DNA of 64,000 nt from Neurospora tetrasperma FGSC 2508 (GCF_000213175.1 NW_009799102.1:3356410-3420409), one strand, 5' to 3'. Counted from the first letter of the stretch, positions 34,869 through 46,356 are shown. Program-made: numbers and translations. Notes: generated by a model from the sequence alone, not told the origin.

Positions 34869-35535
34869 CTTGACTGATCTCTGGCCTTGCGGTGTGAGGA
34901 CTGAGGAGGTGTCAGGAAGACGGCGTGGAGGGTGAATATATTTTTCTTCTAATTCAACCAGGCCAGCCAAAGTCGCGGGACGTCCGAGCTTTCTGCCTCT
35001 GATTTTCGCACACAAATTCAATTTTGTGGAGTGCCGCGAGTGCGCCGACTGCCCCGCCAGGGCTGTGCAGTTGGTTGACAGTTGACCGTGCCAAGCCTTT
35101 GATTACGGTACCTCTCCTTCACCTTGGCCATCAGGTCTGCATCCAATCAATAGCTCCAGATACCTTCAGCCCCACCAGATGTCGACCTCGACAGGGCCTC
35201 TTTTCTGAATTTTTGCTGCTTGCTCTAACCTGAGTGGTCGGATTTCAGGATGGCCAGTGAGCTGGTCCACTTCGCAGTTTGCAAAACCAAATTCAGAAAT
35301 GGACTAGCTTTATCTTAGCCTAGCGCAATTGGAACCCAAAATTTGGTCCAGGTGCGGACCGACACGGGAAGTGGTCCAACATCGGCCGGACCGTGACCTG
35401 GAGGGACGAGGAGGGACCGCCGGGCCAAGCTGCGAGACTTGAAAGAAAGTTGTTGCGCCGACTTGCACTTCGAGACCGACCACGCCGGTGCACCTCCACC
35501 ACCACCACCACCACCACACACCCAACCAACCAACC
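34869..35535. promoter_or_regulatory. Bidirectional promoter, S0 / mitochondrial uS15
   Basis: 667 bases between the two start codons; both genes are read outward. The right end has a CCA-repeat leader (35498-35520). I see no clear TATA box. Confidence 0.6.
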
Positions 35536-36599
35536 ATGCCTCCCAGGTTACCTGGCCCTCAAGGGCTTCGCAGCCTCACACGTACGTGAGCTCTTATTTA
35601 CCTTTAAACTTTTTGCCATGCCGTCCATGATGTCCCCCGCCAAACACACCTACGTACTGACATGTTGCTCTGGAAACGACAGTATGTCTTCGCCCCGCCG
35701 TCGCCTCTCCGGCGCAGGCCCTGCAACCTCTCATCCAAACCGCCAACATCTCCCAGAAAGAAAAGAAGCGTAAAATGAAGCAGGACCCTTACGGCTGGGC
35801 CCAGGCGCAACAGCGCAAGGCCGTCAACGTCAAGCGCCAGGCCGAGCTCCAGGCCCAACGCGACGCCGCATGGGGCGATCCGGTCAAGGGTATCACGACC
35901 CCCTTCGTCGAGTCCTTCGACAGCGCCGGCCAGGCTTCCGTCTCTCCGCCCAAGGTCGGCCCCGACGGCCAGCTTGTTGAGGAACCCAAGCCCCTCCCGA
36001 CCTCGCCGCACCTACGGAATTACCTGCTCAACAAGGACGAGTTCGACAGCGCCATTCAGTACGCCGAGCACATCTTGAAGCCCATCAAGGCCGAGGACCG
36101 CTTGACGGCCGACCCGGAGAAGGAGGACGAGGAGGCTCGCGAGCACGCCGCCAGACACGCCAAGGCCGTCGCCGCCCTTGAGCGTATCGCGAAGCTTGAG
36201 CATGGTGGTGCTAAAGACCGCAAACACGCCAACATCCGCCGCTGCATCGAGACTTTCGGTCGCCACATTACAGATCAGAGCCTCGAGAGGCCGACGCCGC
36301 CGCTGGCGCGCGGAGTGGAGCCCAAGCCCCAGCCGGTGCGGGCAGGCCCGGACACGGGCAGCAGTGAGGTGCAGATCGCCATCCTGACGTCCAAGATCCG
36401 GGCGCTCAGCAAGGCGCTCGAGGGCCACGGCGGCAACAGAGATAAGAACAACAAGCGCAGTTTGCGGAGGCTGTGCCACAAGCGCCAAAGGCTGCTGAGG
36501 TACATGGAGCGCAAGGAGAGAGGCAGTGGAAGGTGGCATCACATGCTCGAGACCCTCGGTCTGACGCCCGCCACGTGGAAGGGTCAGATCACCCTCTAA
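35536..36599 (+). CDS. mrps28: Mitochondrial ribosomal protein uS15m (S15/Mrps28)
   Basis: Mitochondrial small-subunit protein; S15 binds 16S-type rRNA in the platform. Two exons: 35536-35581 and 35683-36599, with a 101-nt intron (donor GTACGT, acceptor CAG). The product is 320 aa. The join gives MPPRLPGPQGLRSLTLCLRP, an Arg-containing, acid-free leader as expected of a mitochondrial presequence. The S15 domain is at the C-terminus (about residues 225-320): TGSSEVQIAILTSKIRALS, then GHGGNRDKNNKRSLRRLC and HKRQRLLRYMERKER. The middle region is the long fungal extension. Starting at the later Met (35775) would remove the targeting sequence. The gene converges with V-ATPase subunit d. Confidence 0.93.
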
Positions 36600-36998
36600 T
36601 ACATTCAACGCACCCGGTTCGGTTGTCGTGTGTGTTTGTGTGTGAGTGAGTGGAAGAAGATGTGATTTCCAGTCGTAGCATGAAAGCGTGTGTAACAAAA
36701 CAAAGAGGCCTTCTCTATGTACAATACAACAATAAACAATAACCGGAGAAAACCAAGGGGCGCACGCGGGGGGCAGGCCATGTCGATGATGATGATACCC
36801 CTTTTGTGTTCCCCAAGAGTCCAGATATAATACTTTGGCCATAACGCGCCCAATACGCCTTTTCTCCCCTTCCCATTTCTTGGTCATTGATAACATGCAC
36901 TGACCACCCGGCTCAAGCAAATCATTGGGGGAGGACGAGGTTCCTCTGATAAAAATGCAACCTAAAAATCAAACCTCATTACGACAACTTACTGCTCT
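36600..36998. other. Convergent 3' spacer
   Basis: 399 bases between the uS15m stop and the V-ATPase d stop. It contains a TG-rich run (36625-36650) and AATAAA-like sequence near 36730, a possible polyadenylation signal. Confidence 0.5.
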
Positions 36999-38285
36999 TT
37001 AGAAAACGCTGATGTAGTTGTTGATCCTCTCCTTCTGGTTCTGCGCTATGCACTCGGCGATCCAAGTGATATTGCGGATTTCCTAAATGTCACATTAGTC
37101 CACAGAGGTTCAACGAACAACACAGGGGAACCCTAATCTCACCTGCTCTCTCAACTTGACCCACGCATACACTATGGCATAGGTGAACTGCCTTGTGAAC
37201 GCCATCTTGGAGATCTCCATTTCCTTCTGGTAGAACATGTCCTCCAGACTCTTGCCCTCAGTTCCGCCACCGCCCATGTTACCGGGGCCGCTGGGACCGC
37301 CTCCAAGACCAGCAGCATCGAAGAACGACTTGTAATCGGCCACACCCTCAACAGCGAGCCTCACACCCTCGAAGTCATCTGCCCGCGACAACATGAGCGT
37401 CCCCTCCGGGTACAGCTGCCCAAAGTTAGGATAGAGCTTCTTACGGTCCGCCTTGGACAGCTCGGTGCCGAACGAGTTAAGAGTGATGTTGATAGCCCGC
37501 CTATCCGCCTCAAACTCCAGCAACTCCGACATCACCTCGGCAGTCGGGGTCCCGGCCATATCGGGGTGGGTGTTGACGAAGTGGTAAAAGTCCTCGAGGT
37601 AGTTCTTGTACAGCGTGTTGCGCACAATCTCGATGTTAAGCTCGTCCAGGTCCTGGAGCGACAGGCTGCTCTTAAAGTACGGGGCCAGTGGGGTCTCGAT
37701 CATGACGCTGTTGTACAGCTCCTCGATGTTGGTGGCCACGCAGAGAACGGGCATGGTCTCGAACCAGCCGAGCGGGTGGCAGCGCTCGAGCAGCTCGCGC
37801 GTGTCGCGCTCGTGAAGGGTGCCCGTGATGAGCAGGGCGACGTTGTCGATCATGTAGCCGTAGGTGAGGTAGTCCATGAACTTGGCCAGGGAGCCGGCCG
37901 CGTTGGCGCGGACATAGCGGAACTCGGAGACCAGCTTGTCGGTGGTCTTGGCAGCGAGAGCGGAGGTCGAAGGCTTGGGCGGGAGAGAGGCGAGGAAGTC
38001 GCCATATGCAGGTCCAAGTTGGAGTTTAAGGTCTGTGGGCAATGTTGTTAGGGTGATGTGGATGGAGGTGATATGGGTCGGGAATGGAGATGGGAGAGAG
38101 AGGCTCACCATCAATCGACTCGCATTGCGTCATGTTGGTATAGTTGGTGCTCGTCAACAGGCTGTTCCTGTATCCACGGACGATACCCTCAATGTAGCTG
38201 TTGATGAATGATGGTCAGCACTGGATCTGCAGATTAGAAATCAGACAACATACCCATTGTTGACGTTGAATAATAGGCCCTCCAT
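36999..38285 (-). CDS. vma6: V-type proton ATPase subunit d
   Basis: Peripheral subunit of the membrane (Vo) sector that couples the central stalk to the proteolipid ring in the vacuolar proton pump. Four exons: 38254-38285, 38109-38197, 37143-38032 and 36999-37082; introns of 56, 76 and 60 nt have consensus ends. The product is 364 aa, the length I recall for Neurospora VMA-6. Joins read [33 protein letters not shown] and [15 protein letters not shown]. Typical family blocks follow, including [31 protein letters not shown] and the C-terminal [18 protein letters not shown]. The gene is head-to-head with Nop58. Confidence 0.95.
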
Positions 38286-38874
38286 GTTTGCGGTTGGAGT
38301 TGGAGGTGGTGATGTCGGGTTCAAGCGACCGAGTCCAGTGTTCAACAACAGCAGATGGATGGCACTCCCTGTCTGCTCTTGTCGTTCAGTTGTTGGAGCT
38401 CCAGTTGTCCATCGAGGTCACAGGCGGGCACACACACACACTCACGGCAGCGACAGGGCCGCGGGAAGGCTGCGACAGGGCGCCCACCATCGGCGCTTCA
38501 GAGAGAGGGTTGGACCGTGCATGACGGGTCTTGGCATCTCCAATTCAGAGCGGCCAGAGGCGAGGGTTGATGGAGAGAGAGTTGGCCGTTGAAAAGATAC
38601 GTACAATAGCCGAGCTCGGGCCACCTCTGGCCTCTTCGACCCCACACCGGGCTCTGATTGGGGGAACGGGCGCCATGGATTTCGGTGAGTGGGCAGGCAG
38701 AGTGTGGGCAGAAGTGGGTGCTCCAAAGTCTGGTGGAAAAAAATTGTTCTTTGCTCTCGACTTTTTTCTCCCCTCGAGGCTCGTGGTGAATATCGCAAAA
38801 AAACAGCACACCCACTTGCTGTTTCCCAACGACAATTGCCAGCGCGTTCGGGATCCAAAGACCAAACCGCAACC
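38286..38874. promoter_or_regulatory. Bidirectional promoter, V-ATPase d / Nop58
   Basis: 589 bases between the two ATGs. A short CA repeat is at 38430-38443. No TATA box is evident. Confidence 0.6.
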
Positions 38875-40915
38875 ATGCCTCTCTTTATCCTAACAGAAAC
38901 CAGTGCCGGGTAAGTGCCATCACATCATTCACGTCCATACACAACGGCGGCGTCGTCCATGCCTGCATATGCGGAGGCTTCAAGTTTGAATCGTCCAATT
39001 CGGCTGCGATCAGACCGAGAGGTCTCCCCTTCCGTCTCGAAGTTCAACAAACACCTACCTACCATAGTTCAGCACGTCTAACAAGTCCCTACAGTTATGG
39101 CCTGTTCAAGGCGGCAGACAAGAAGCTGCTGTCCTCGGACAACCTCGCCGAGCGTCTCAACAGCGTTGAGAAGATCACCAAGGAGTAAGTTGCCTCGTCA
39201 CATCATGGCAACAAGATGCAATTGACCAACACGCGTGTCCCTACAGGATCAAGTACAAGGAGTTCGCCAAGTTCGAGAGCGCCGCCACTGCCCTCGAGGA
39301 AATCGCTGGTGTTGTTGAGGGCAAGGTCACCCCCAAGCTGAACAGCCTGCTTGCCGAGATTGGAAATGAGAAGAAGGTCACCCTCGCCGTTGCCGAGAGC
39401 AAGCTCGGCGCTGCCATCAACAAGATCCCCAACCTCGACATCCAGCCCATTGCCGACTCCACCACCACCGACCTCTTCCGTGCCATCCGCCAGTACCTTC
39501 CCGAGCTCATTCCTGGCATGCTCCCCGAGAACTTCAAGGAGATGTCCCTCGGTCTCTCCCACTCTCTCTCGCGCCACAAGCTCAAGTTCTCCCCCGAGAA
39601 GGTCGATGTCATGATCGTCCACGCCGTCTCGCTCCTCGACGAGCTTGACAAGGAGCTCAACACCTACGCCATGCGTGTCAAGGAATGGTACGGCTGGCAC
39701 TTCCCCGAGTTGGCCAAGATCCTTCCCGACAACCTCTCTTATGCTCGCATCATTGTCACCATGGGCATGCGTTCCAACGCCACGACTGCCGACTTGTCCG
39801 AGATTCTTCCCCACGAGATCGAGGCTGCCGTCAAGGCTGCCGCCGATATTTCCATGGGTACTGAGGTTTCCGAGGAGGATCTCCAGAACATCAAGTACCT
39901 CGCTGAGCGCGTCATCGACTACTCCGTTTACCGCAAGCAGCTCTCTGACTACCTCGAGAACCGCATGCGCGCTATTGCTCCCAACATGACCGAGCTTGTC
40001 GGCGCTCTTGTCGGTGCTCGTCTCATTGCCCACGCTGGTTCCGTCATGAACCTTGCCAAGAACCCCGGTTCCACCATCCAGATTCTCGGTGCCGAGAAGG
40101 CCCTTTTCCGTGCCCTCAAGACCAAGCACGCCACTCCCAAGTACGGTCTCATCTACCACGCTTCTCTCGTTGGCCAGGCTTCTGGTGCCAACAAGGGTAA
40201 GATGGCTCGTCAGCTCGCCTCCAAGGTCGCCCTCGGTGTCCGTACCGATGCTCTTGCCGAGTTCCCCGAGGATGCCGATGACGAGACTCGCGCCAGCCTT
40301 GGTATCCGCTCCCGTGCCAAGCTTGAGAACAACCTTCGTCAGCTCGAGGGCAAGCCCATTGCCAGCAAGGGCGTCTCTGTCGGCCCCAACGGTATCCCCG
40401 TCGCTTCTGCCCCCAAGTGGGACATCAAGGAGGCTCGCAAGTACAACATTGATGCTGACGGCTTGGCCGCTGATGCTGAGGCTCCCAAGAAGCCCCTCAT
40501 CCAGGAGGTTGAGATGCAGGATGCTCCCGCCGATGAGGATGAGGAGATGAAGGATGTCTCCAAGAAGTCCAAGAAGGACAAGAAGGAGAAGAAGGACAAG
40601 AAGGACAAGAAGGCCAAGAAGGAGCTTGACGACGAGGACTTTGAGCGTCTTGCCAAGGCCGCTGGCATGTCTGTCGACAAGTTCAAGCGCCGTTTCGAGC
40701 GCGGCCAGATCAGCATCAAGGAGGACGGTACCCTCGAGATCCTCAGCAAGAAGGACTTCAAGGGCAAGGACGCCAAGGCCGAGGAAGAGGCTGAGGAGGA
40801 GGAGAAGCCTGCCAAGAAGTCCAAGAGCTCCAAGCGCAAGGCCGAGGCCGAAGAGGAGGAGACAACGAAAGAGGAGAAGCCCAAGAAGAAGAAGAAGAAG
40901 TCCAGCAAGGAGTGA
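38875..40915 (+). CDS. nop58: Nop58, box C/D snoRNP core protein
   Basis: Nucleolar scaffold of box C/D snoRNPs that guide rRNA 2'-O-methylation; partners are Nop56, fibrillarin and Snu13. Three exons: 38875-38909, 39095-39184 and 39247-40915, with introns of 185 and 62 nt. The product is 597 aa. It starts [20 protein letters not shown], the usual Nop58 N domain. A coiled-coil region and the Nop domain follow, with [19 protein letters not shown], then [19 protein letters not shown] and the [17 protein letters not shown] block. The C-terminal tail is a long KKD/KKE/KKS charged repeat, standard for Nop58. Strong codon bias fits high expression, and explains the long shadow frame on the opposite strand. 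Confidence 0.97.
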
Positions 40916-41573
40916 TCTCCTTTTCAAGTCTCATCTTGGGAGTTAATTACCGCTCCGTCTTCCCTTCTTCTTGTTTTGTTTGTCTGTATGATACACCTCC
41001 CGGCAAAATTTCGGCTTGTGGTTGATCTCTGGCGTTGGTAATGGGCAATGTGACGGCGTACTGGATGGAGCATTGATTTGAGTTTTAGACAAGAATATTG
41101 GTTTTATGTTGTTTATAAAGCGACTCGATTCTCATTTGGATCTAAAAAGGGGGCATTGAGACAGGTGCAGCGGTGGTGATACGCTGCGGCCCGGTTCTTG
41201 TCAACGGTTGGCGGAGGCCCGAAGTTGTATTCCTACCTACCTAAATAGCCTCCGTCTGCTGAAGCTTGAAATCGATTGACAGTCAGTAATCCATTGTTGA
41301 TTCGAGAAGTGAGATCTTGTTCACCTTGACTTTACCTCGACGTATCGGGCCCTTCCCATGGTGTTGACGTCCGAATTCTAATTTTTATGGTCCTTATCTT
41401 ATCGCCTCGAGCCCATCGCAATAGCCCCACTAAAATTCCGTCACTGAGCCAAGGAGCGGTCTCCAGCCAGCAGTCGAAGGTCCCTTGCTGCCCTTCGTTT
41501 ATTTACACCCCATCATTCTTCCCTTCTTCTTCCCTTTACAACAAGAAACTACAAAACCCCCACAACTGCCGTC
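40916..41573. promoter_or_regulatory. 3' region of Nop58 and promoter of the RS-Hub1 gene
   Basis: No gene is seen. Both neighbours are read to the right. The last 100 bases are C/T-rich leader. Confidence 0.5.
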
Positions 41574-42356
41574 ATGGCAGACTCGGACCGACCAAGGTCG
41601 CGTTCGCGATCACCATCGCGCAAACCAAAAATCAACACAGGGGGATTCAAATGGAAGCAAAAGTCCAGCACCAGTTATGACGACAACCAAGACCGCGCCG
41701 GTCTGCAGCGCGGCTACAGGGACCGCTCACCCAGGACGAATCGTGATCGGGATGATGATCGCAACAGAGACAGAGACTTTGGTCGAGACCGCGACCGCTC
41801 ACCACGCAGGAGAGATGACCGCGACCGTGATAGGGACCAAAGAGGAGGAGGAGGAGGAGGAGGAGGAGGAGGAGATCGCTACAGGGACAGAGACAGGAGA
41901 GACCGATCCCGCGACCGCCGCGACCGCTCACCAAGGAGAAGAGACGACGGCGACAGATACCGTGACCGTGACCGTGATCGTTCACCCCGACGCAACAACA
42001 ACAACAACCGCTCACCTCGCCGCGACCGAGACCGATCCCCTCGTCGTGACCGCCCTGACCGGCCCAAGAAAGAAAAGCCAGCAGCAGCCTCTGCCCCAAC
42101 ATCTGGTGGCGGTGGAGAAGAAATGATTATAGTAACAGTCAACGACCGACTCGGCACCAAGGCGCAAATCCCCGCTTTCCCCTCGGACACGATCAAGCAG
42201 TTCAAGGTTATGGTGGCGATGCGAGTCGGTCGCGAGCCGCATGAGATCCTGCTGAAGAGGCAGGGCGAGAGACCGTTTAAGGATCAGCTGAGCTTGGCGG
42301 ACTATGGAGTTAGTAACGGGGTGCAGATTGATTTGGAGGTTGATACTGGTGATTAA
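41574..42356 (+). CDS. hub1: RS-rich protein ending in a Hub1/UBL5 ubiquitin-like domain
   Basis: Intronless, 260 aa. Residues 1-180 are RS/RD/RDR repeats with a poly-Gly run, like SR-type splicing proteins. Residues 184-260 form a full Hub1 domain beginning MIIVTVNDRLGTKAQIPAF, with the family's NDRLG and, counted from that Met, the Asp22 used by Hub1 to bind HIND peptides of spliceosomal proteins such as Snu66. The final GVQIDLEVDTGD replaces the usual double-Tyr end and has no Gly-Gly, so ordinary ubiquitin-style conjugation is not expected. Yeast Hub1 is only 73 aa and stands alone. The Met at 184 could allow internal initiation of a free Hub1. Role: modulation of splice-site choice in the nucleus, from family knowledge. 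Confidence 0.88.
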   Translation: MADSDRPRSRSRSPSRKPKINTGGFKWKQKSSTSYDDNQDRAGLQRGYRDRSPRTNRDRDDDRNRDRDFGRDRDRSPRRRDDRDRDRDQRGGGGGGGGGGDRYRDRDRRDRSRDRRDRSPRRRDDGDRYRDRDRDRSPRRNNNNNRSPRRDRDRSPRRDRPDRPKKEKPAAASAPTSGGGGEEMIIVTVNDRLGTKAQIPAFPSDTIKQFKVMVAMRVGREPHEILLKRQGERPFKDQLSLADYGVSNGVQIDLEVDTGD

Positions 42357-42707
42357 GGGAACCCTAATGGGGGAATGACATGTCGCGTCGTGGATACCCA
42401 GGTTGGCAAGCCAGCACACCATTTGTCGTGGTTAGAGTTATATGGCGAAAATGTTGGAAATATTGTATGGACTTTGCGTGGAGATGATACGAGACAGGAC
42501 TTGGGCGAAACGAAGTGGTATAGTAATCATCAAACCTAGCTACTCGCTCAACGAATAGACTACTTACAAAGTCAACCCCAGATTCCATGAAAAGATACCC
42601 CCTCCAAAAAAGAAAAGTAAACCAAATCGCCCACAACACCCAACGATGTGATCACGATTAATCACAACCCATCACTCATAAATCCCTACATCTGTCTCCC
42701 AAAACTC
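42357..42707. other. Convergent 3' spacer
   Basis: 351 bases between the RS-Hub1 stop and the stop of the minus-strand Cys/His-repeat gene. Nothing recognisable. Confidence 0.5.
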
Positions 42708-45696
42708 TCACCACCCATCACTATCCTCCCCTTTTCCGTCCCCTCCCCCAACAAAACTCCCCGGCATCCCAACACCTCCTCCAGTCCCAGTCCCACCATC
42801 CCTCTCCAGCACCTTCCTCCTATTCCTCTCCCTCTCCCTCTCCTCTCTTCTACTTCCGCCCCCAGTCTTCGTCTCTCCTCCTTCCCCGTGCCCTTGCCCT
42901 TGCCCTTGTCCCTGTGCCTGTCCCTGTCCCTGTCCAACACTCACAATCGAACCAGGAGCAGCAACCTTGCTATACTCGGGCGGATCACCCGGGCTTTCAG
43001 CACCACCACCACCGTTACCGTTAACCAGAGAACCATTCACTATCCCTGCTGCGCCGATATTCTCATTATCAGAGAGAGCAGACACGGCTTCGCTGGATAG
43101 GGAACTTCTACCACTACCACTTCCTCCTCCTGGTTCTTTATTATGGATATCATTATGTAGACTGCGATGGCTGCGATGGCTTCGATGGCTGTGGTTGGTA
43201 TGATGGCTGATGTGGCTTAGATGGCTATTGAGACTACTGGGGTTGAGATTGGGGGGAAGATGGTGGTCATTTAAGTCGTCGTCGTCGCCGTCGTCGTCGT
43301 TATCTTCGTTGTCGTCATTGTCCAGGTCGGGATCCGGATCGTCGACGTGAGCCTGATAAGCCTGACGGGCGTGTTGCTGGGCGACGACTTGGTTGAGCTG
43401 GAACCGGATAGGGTCATCACGAGAATGGTCGAGCAACTCGTCAGGGTGTTCGTCAGGGGGAATGAGGATTTCGTGGGCGTGGCCGTGGAGGAGGATGGAA
43501 GTTGGGCGTTGGCCTGGACCCGGACCGGGACGGATGGAGGCGATGGATTGTTGGGAGAGGCGGCGGGGGAAAGTGGGGGGTTGTGCCGGGTTTGGGCGGG
43601 TCGTCATGGTGGTTGGGTGGCCGGTGGTGGTTGTGGGTGAGTCTTTGGGAGATGAGGAGGATCCGCCGCGAGCTTTGAGTTCGCCTTGGGTGATGTAGTG
43701 GGCTTTGAGGTCTGGTGAATAGTGTTAGTACTGATGAGGAGAAAGCACAGACGAGGCGGTGGAAGGGAGTGGATATGTGATGGATAGGAGGTGAAATGGA
43801 GAACATACGGTCGAGACAGAAGCCCTCGACGATGACTTCTTCGTGGCATTTAGGTTTGGAGCAGCCGTCTGTTGGTCTGTCAGTACTGTTCCTGCTTGGA
43901 CAAAGCCCCCATGGTGGGAAAGAGTGGTGGGACATACGAGTCCTGCAAAAGATGGCTAAGCGGTCGACGAACTCGGGACAATCTTGGGCACGACAAGTGT
44001 CTACAACTTCGTCAGTATCTCTGGTCTCCAAGGGTCTGGGCTCCCCGAGTGACTTACGCAACGGGCAGAATTTTCCCCTTGGGTTTGGACTAGCTGCCCA
44101 AGGTCTTGGATATCGACAGTTGACCTCCGCGCAGCAGTCTTTAAAATGGTTAGATCTGATGTTAGTCGCAATCCCAACACTTGATAGTTCTCATGACGGG
44201 ATGGACAACAACTCACGCTCACTGCAAAACGGCTTCGACTGGCTACTTTTGCTACAGCCCCTCTCCCTACATGTATGATTTGCACAGTAAAGCGATTGCT
44301 CGATCTTCATGTCTTTGCAGCGGTTTACCGCGCAGGTTGCATCTGTTTGTCGGAGTTAACAATTTTTTTTTTTTTCCATCAACGAATATTTGGGTCAAGT
44401 GAATACTCACGATCGACGCAAAATCTGAGGTACTCCTTTGTGTCGGCGACATTATGCCTTGCTCTGTTGCAATTACTGATGTCACATTTGATGTCTTTCA
44501 GGTAGTGTCTGTCAGTGGGTTGTCTTGACTAGGGTACCTAGGTAGAGCGATTGTAACGACTTACGGATGGCACAATAGGGATATTTCCCCTCGACTATCG
44601 TTCCACATCCATCATGCTGGCATTGGTCTAAAGGCAGATGGTGATGGTGTCAGTCTTTACATAAAGCATATCCATCATGTCCCAGATACAAGGCAACAGA
44701 AGATAGATAACTCACGCTCTTCACAGCAAATCTGTTTCTCAAGAACCAGTTTCTTACATCCATCGGCACGGCACCCATCTTCACAAATGCTCACTTGTTA
44801 GCACCTTACTTGATTGAAGTCGACCGGATGATTTAAGCAAAAGCCTGGTACTCACGTTCCTTGCAATAGCTAGCCTTCGCCGATGGTTTCCGACGAGGAC
44901 ACCTTCGGATGGTGCACTTGTCTATATCGCTTCGTCATTAGCACAAGTCCAACCAACAGCCTCTGGACAACAATAAGACTCACGATCAGCACAGTACTCC
45001 CACCTCTGATACACCGGCAGAGAATCACCATGTCTTGATTCGTAGGCTGGATCCAAATACTGAAGTCTCGCCTGGCTGCATTCGGGAACGGGACATCTCG
45101 CGTCTGTCACAGACATCATATGTTGATCAGTCACAAACTCGTCCAATGGATGGAAAAGAGGACAGTAGATAGGTAGTGGAGAGGCAAAGAGGTGAGGTAA
45201 CCTACGATAAGCACAAACAGCATCATGCGACGGCTTCAGCTGCGTACAAGTCTCGTCATCTCTGAAGAAGTGGGTGCAGGTATCTATTTGTCTCAGTCAC
45301 CAATGTTAGAACGATTTTTTCTTTCAACTGCACATCACATACTAGGACTTTCAGAATAACGGCCAGACAGTAGGCAGTGCGGATTATAAAAGACAAAAAG
45401 AACAGGGTGGGCTAACGAGCTTGACAAAAAGGCGACGCAACAGTCGATGACGCCCCGGCATTCGAATACCGATGTTGATGACCATACCCTCCTCCACCCG
45501 CAGCTCCAGCTCCAGCCGGCGATCCTCTGCCCTGCAGAGTGTGGCCATTTCTATCTCTGATGATACTGGCCCGCCGCTCGAGAGGGTCGACGTAGCCTCC
45601 TCCTGAGCCTCCTCCTGAGTCGACGGTCTTGAAGAGGACTTCGTGCGGACATCCTTCGAGTCGGCACATGAGTTGGCCTTTGCTTCGGTGGTTCAT
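42708..45696 (-). CDS. Exon-per-repeat Cys/His protein, probably metal-binding, undescribed
   Basis: Twelve exons are proposed: 45417-45696, 45206-45283, 44984-45103, 44856-44921, 44716-44778, 44565-44627, 44411-44494, 44217-44342, 44058-44138, 43938-44000, 43809-43868 and 42708-43711. The sum is 2088 nt, 695 aa. All eleven introns are phase 1, and each splits a His codon as C|AC or C|AT. Exons 2-11 are all multiples of three. Each encodes one repeat (exon 8 encodes two) of the form H-x(1,2)-C-x4-C-x(9-30)-C-x2-H, for example HGCRADGCKKLVLEKQICCE and HTCRAQDCPEFVDRLAIFCR. The first His of one repeat closes the previous one. Exon 2 departs from the C-x4-C spacing. Exon 12 encodes a disordered tail with Asp runs, His/Ser repeats and Gly-Gln repeats. 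Zinc binding is inferred from the spacing. I know of no named domain with this pattern; no signal peptide or membrane segment is seen. Confidence 0.83.
44535..44544. repeat. TACCTAGGTA palindrome, copy 4
   Basis: No spacer. The copy lies inside intron 6 (44495-44564) of the Cys/His-repeat gene. Confidence 0.7.
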
Positions 45697-45710
45697 GGTC
45701 GGTAGTACCC

Positions 45711-45720
45711 TACCTAGGTA
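45711..45720. repeat. TACCTAGGTA palindrome, copy 5
   Basis: No spacer. It sits 15 bases upstream of the Cys/His-repeat gene start, in its leader or promoter. Confidence 0.7.
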
Positions 45721-46055
45721 CGGTAGTAGGAGATCCTGGAATATGGGTGATGATGAGGAAGGATGGTTTTAATCGGTAGGTTGCCGACCTGGTCTCGACT
45801 AGATGGCCTGGCCTCGATCAATGAATGGGTTGGGTAAGAACAACCGGAGTGAACCAGTACCGAGTGGTTCAGGATCTGGTTTTCCAGTTCATCCAGGTCG
45901 AATTGTTCGAGTCACAAAACAAAAACACAAAAGAGTTGGAGAAGAATGGAATAACAAACCGACGCAAACAGTATCCGTTGCCCACGGTCAAGGTAAAACG
46001 GTCAGGTGAGACGATAAGGTAGGAGACTGGGAAAGGAAAAGATAACAGGGCCCTA

Positions 46056-46080
46056 GTCAAGTCAAGTCAAGTCAAGTCAA
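46056..46080. repeat. (GTCAA)5 microsatellite
   Basis: Five perfect units; related GTCAAG/GTCTAG sequence recurs at about 46301-46320. Confidence 0.95.
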
Positions 46081-46346
46081 GGGAGGACGCAAGACGAGGT
46101 CATGAGCTTCGTGCGGACCGTTGAACTGGTTACAGTAGTATCTGCCAAACAGACAGACTGGCCAGGCACACAAAGACATGTCAAGCAGGCAAGGGGGAGG
46201 GAAGGGGTAGGAGGAATGTCAGAACCCTAAAAAGAAAACAGGAATGAAACACTGAATGCGCAAGCAAAGCAGATTAGTACTGAGACCACTCACGTCCTCA
46301 TGTCAAGTCTAGTCAAGTCAGAGGAGCCTTTCGGTACGTGGGTAGC

Positions 46347-46356
46347 TACCTAGGTA
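46347..46356. repeat. TACCTAGGTA palindrome, copy 6
   Basis: No spacer. Intergenic. Confidence 0.7.

Noticed and set aside
39203-40927. 574-residue open frame opposite Nop58
   Set aside because: Leu/Gly-rich shadow produced by strong codon bias of the plus-strand gene, which is a certain Nop58.
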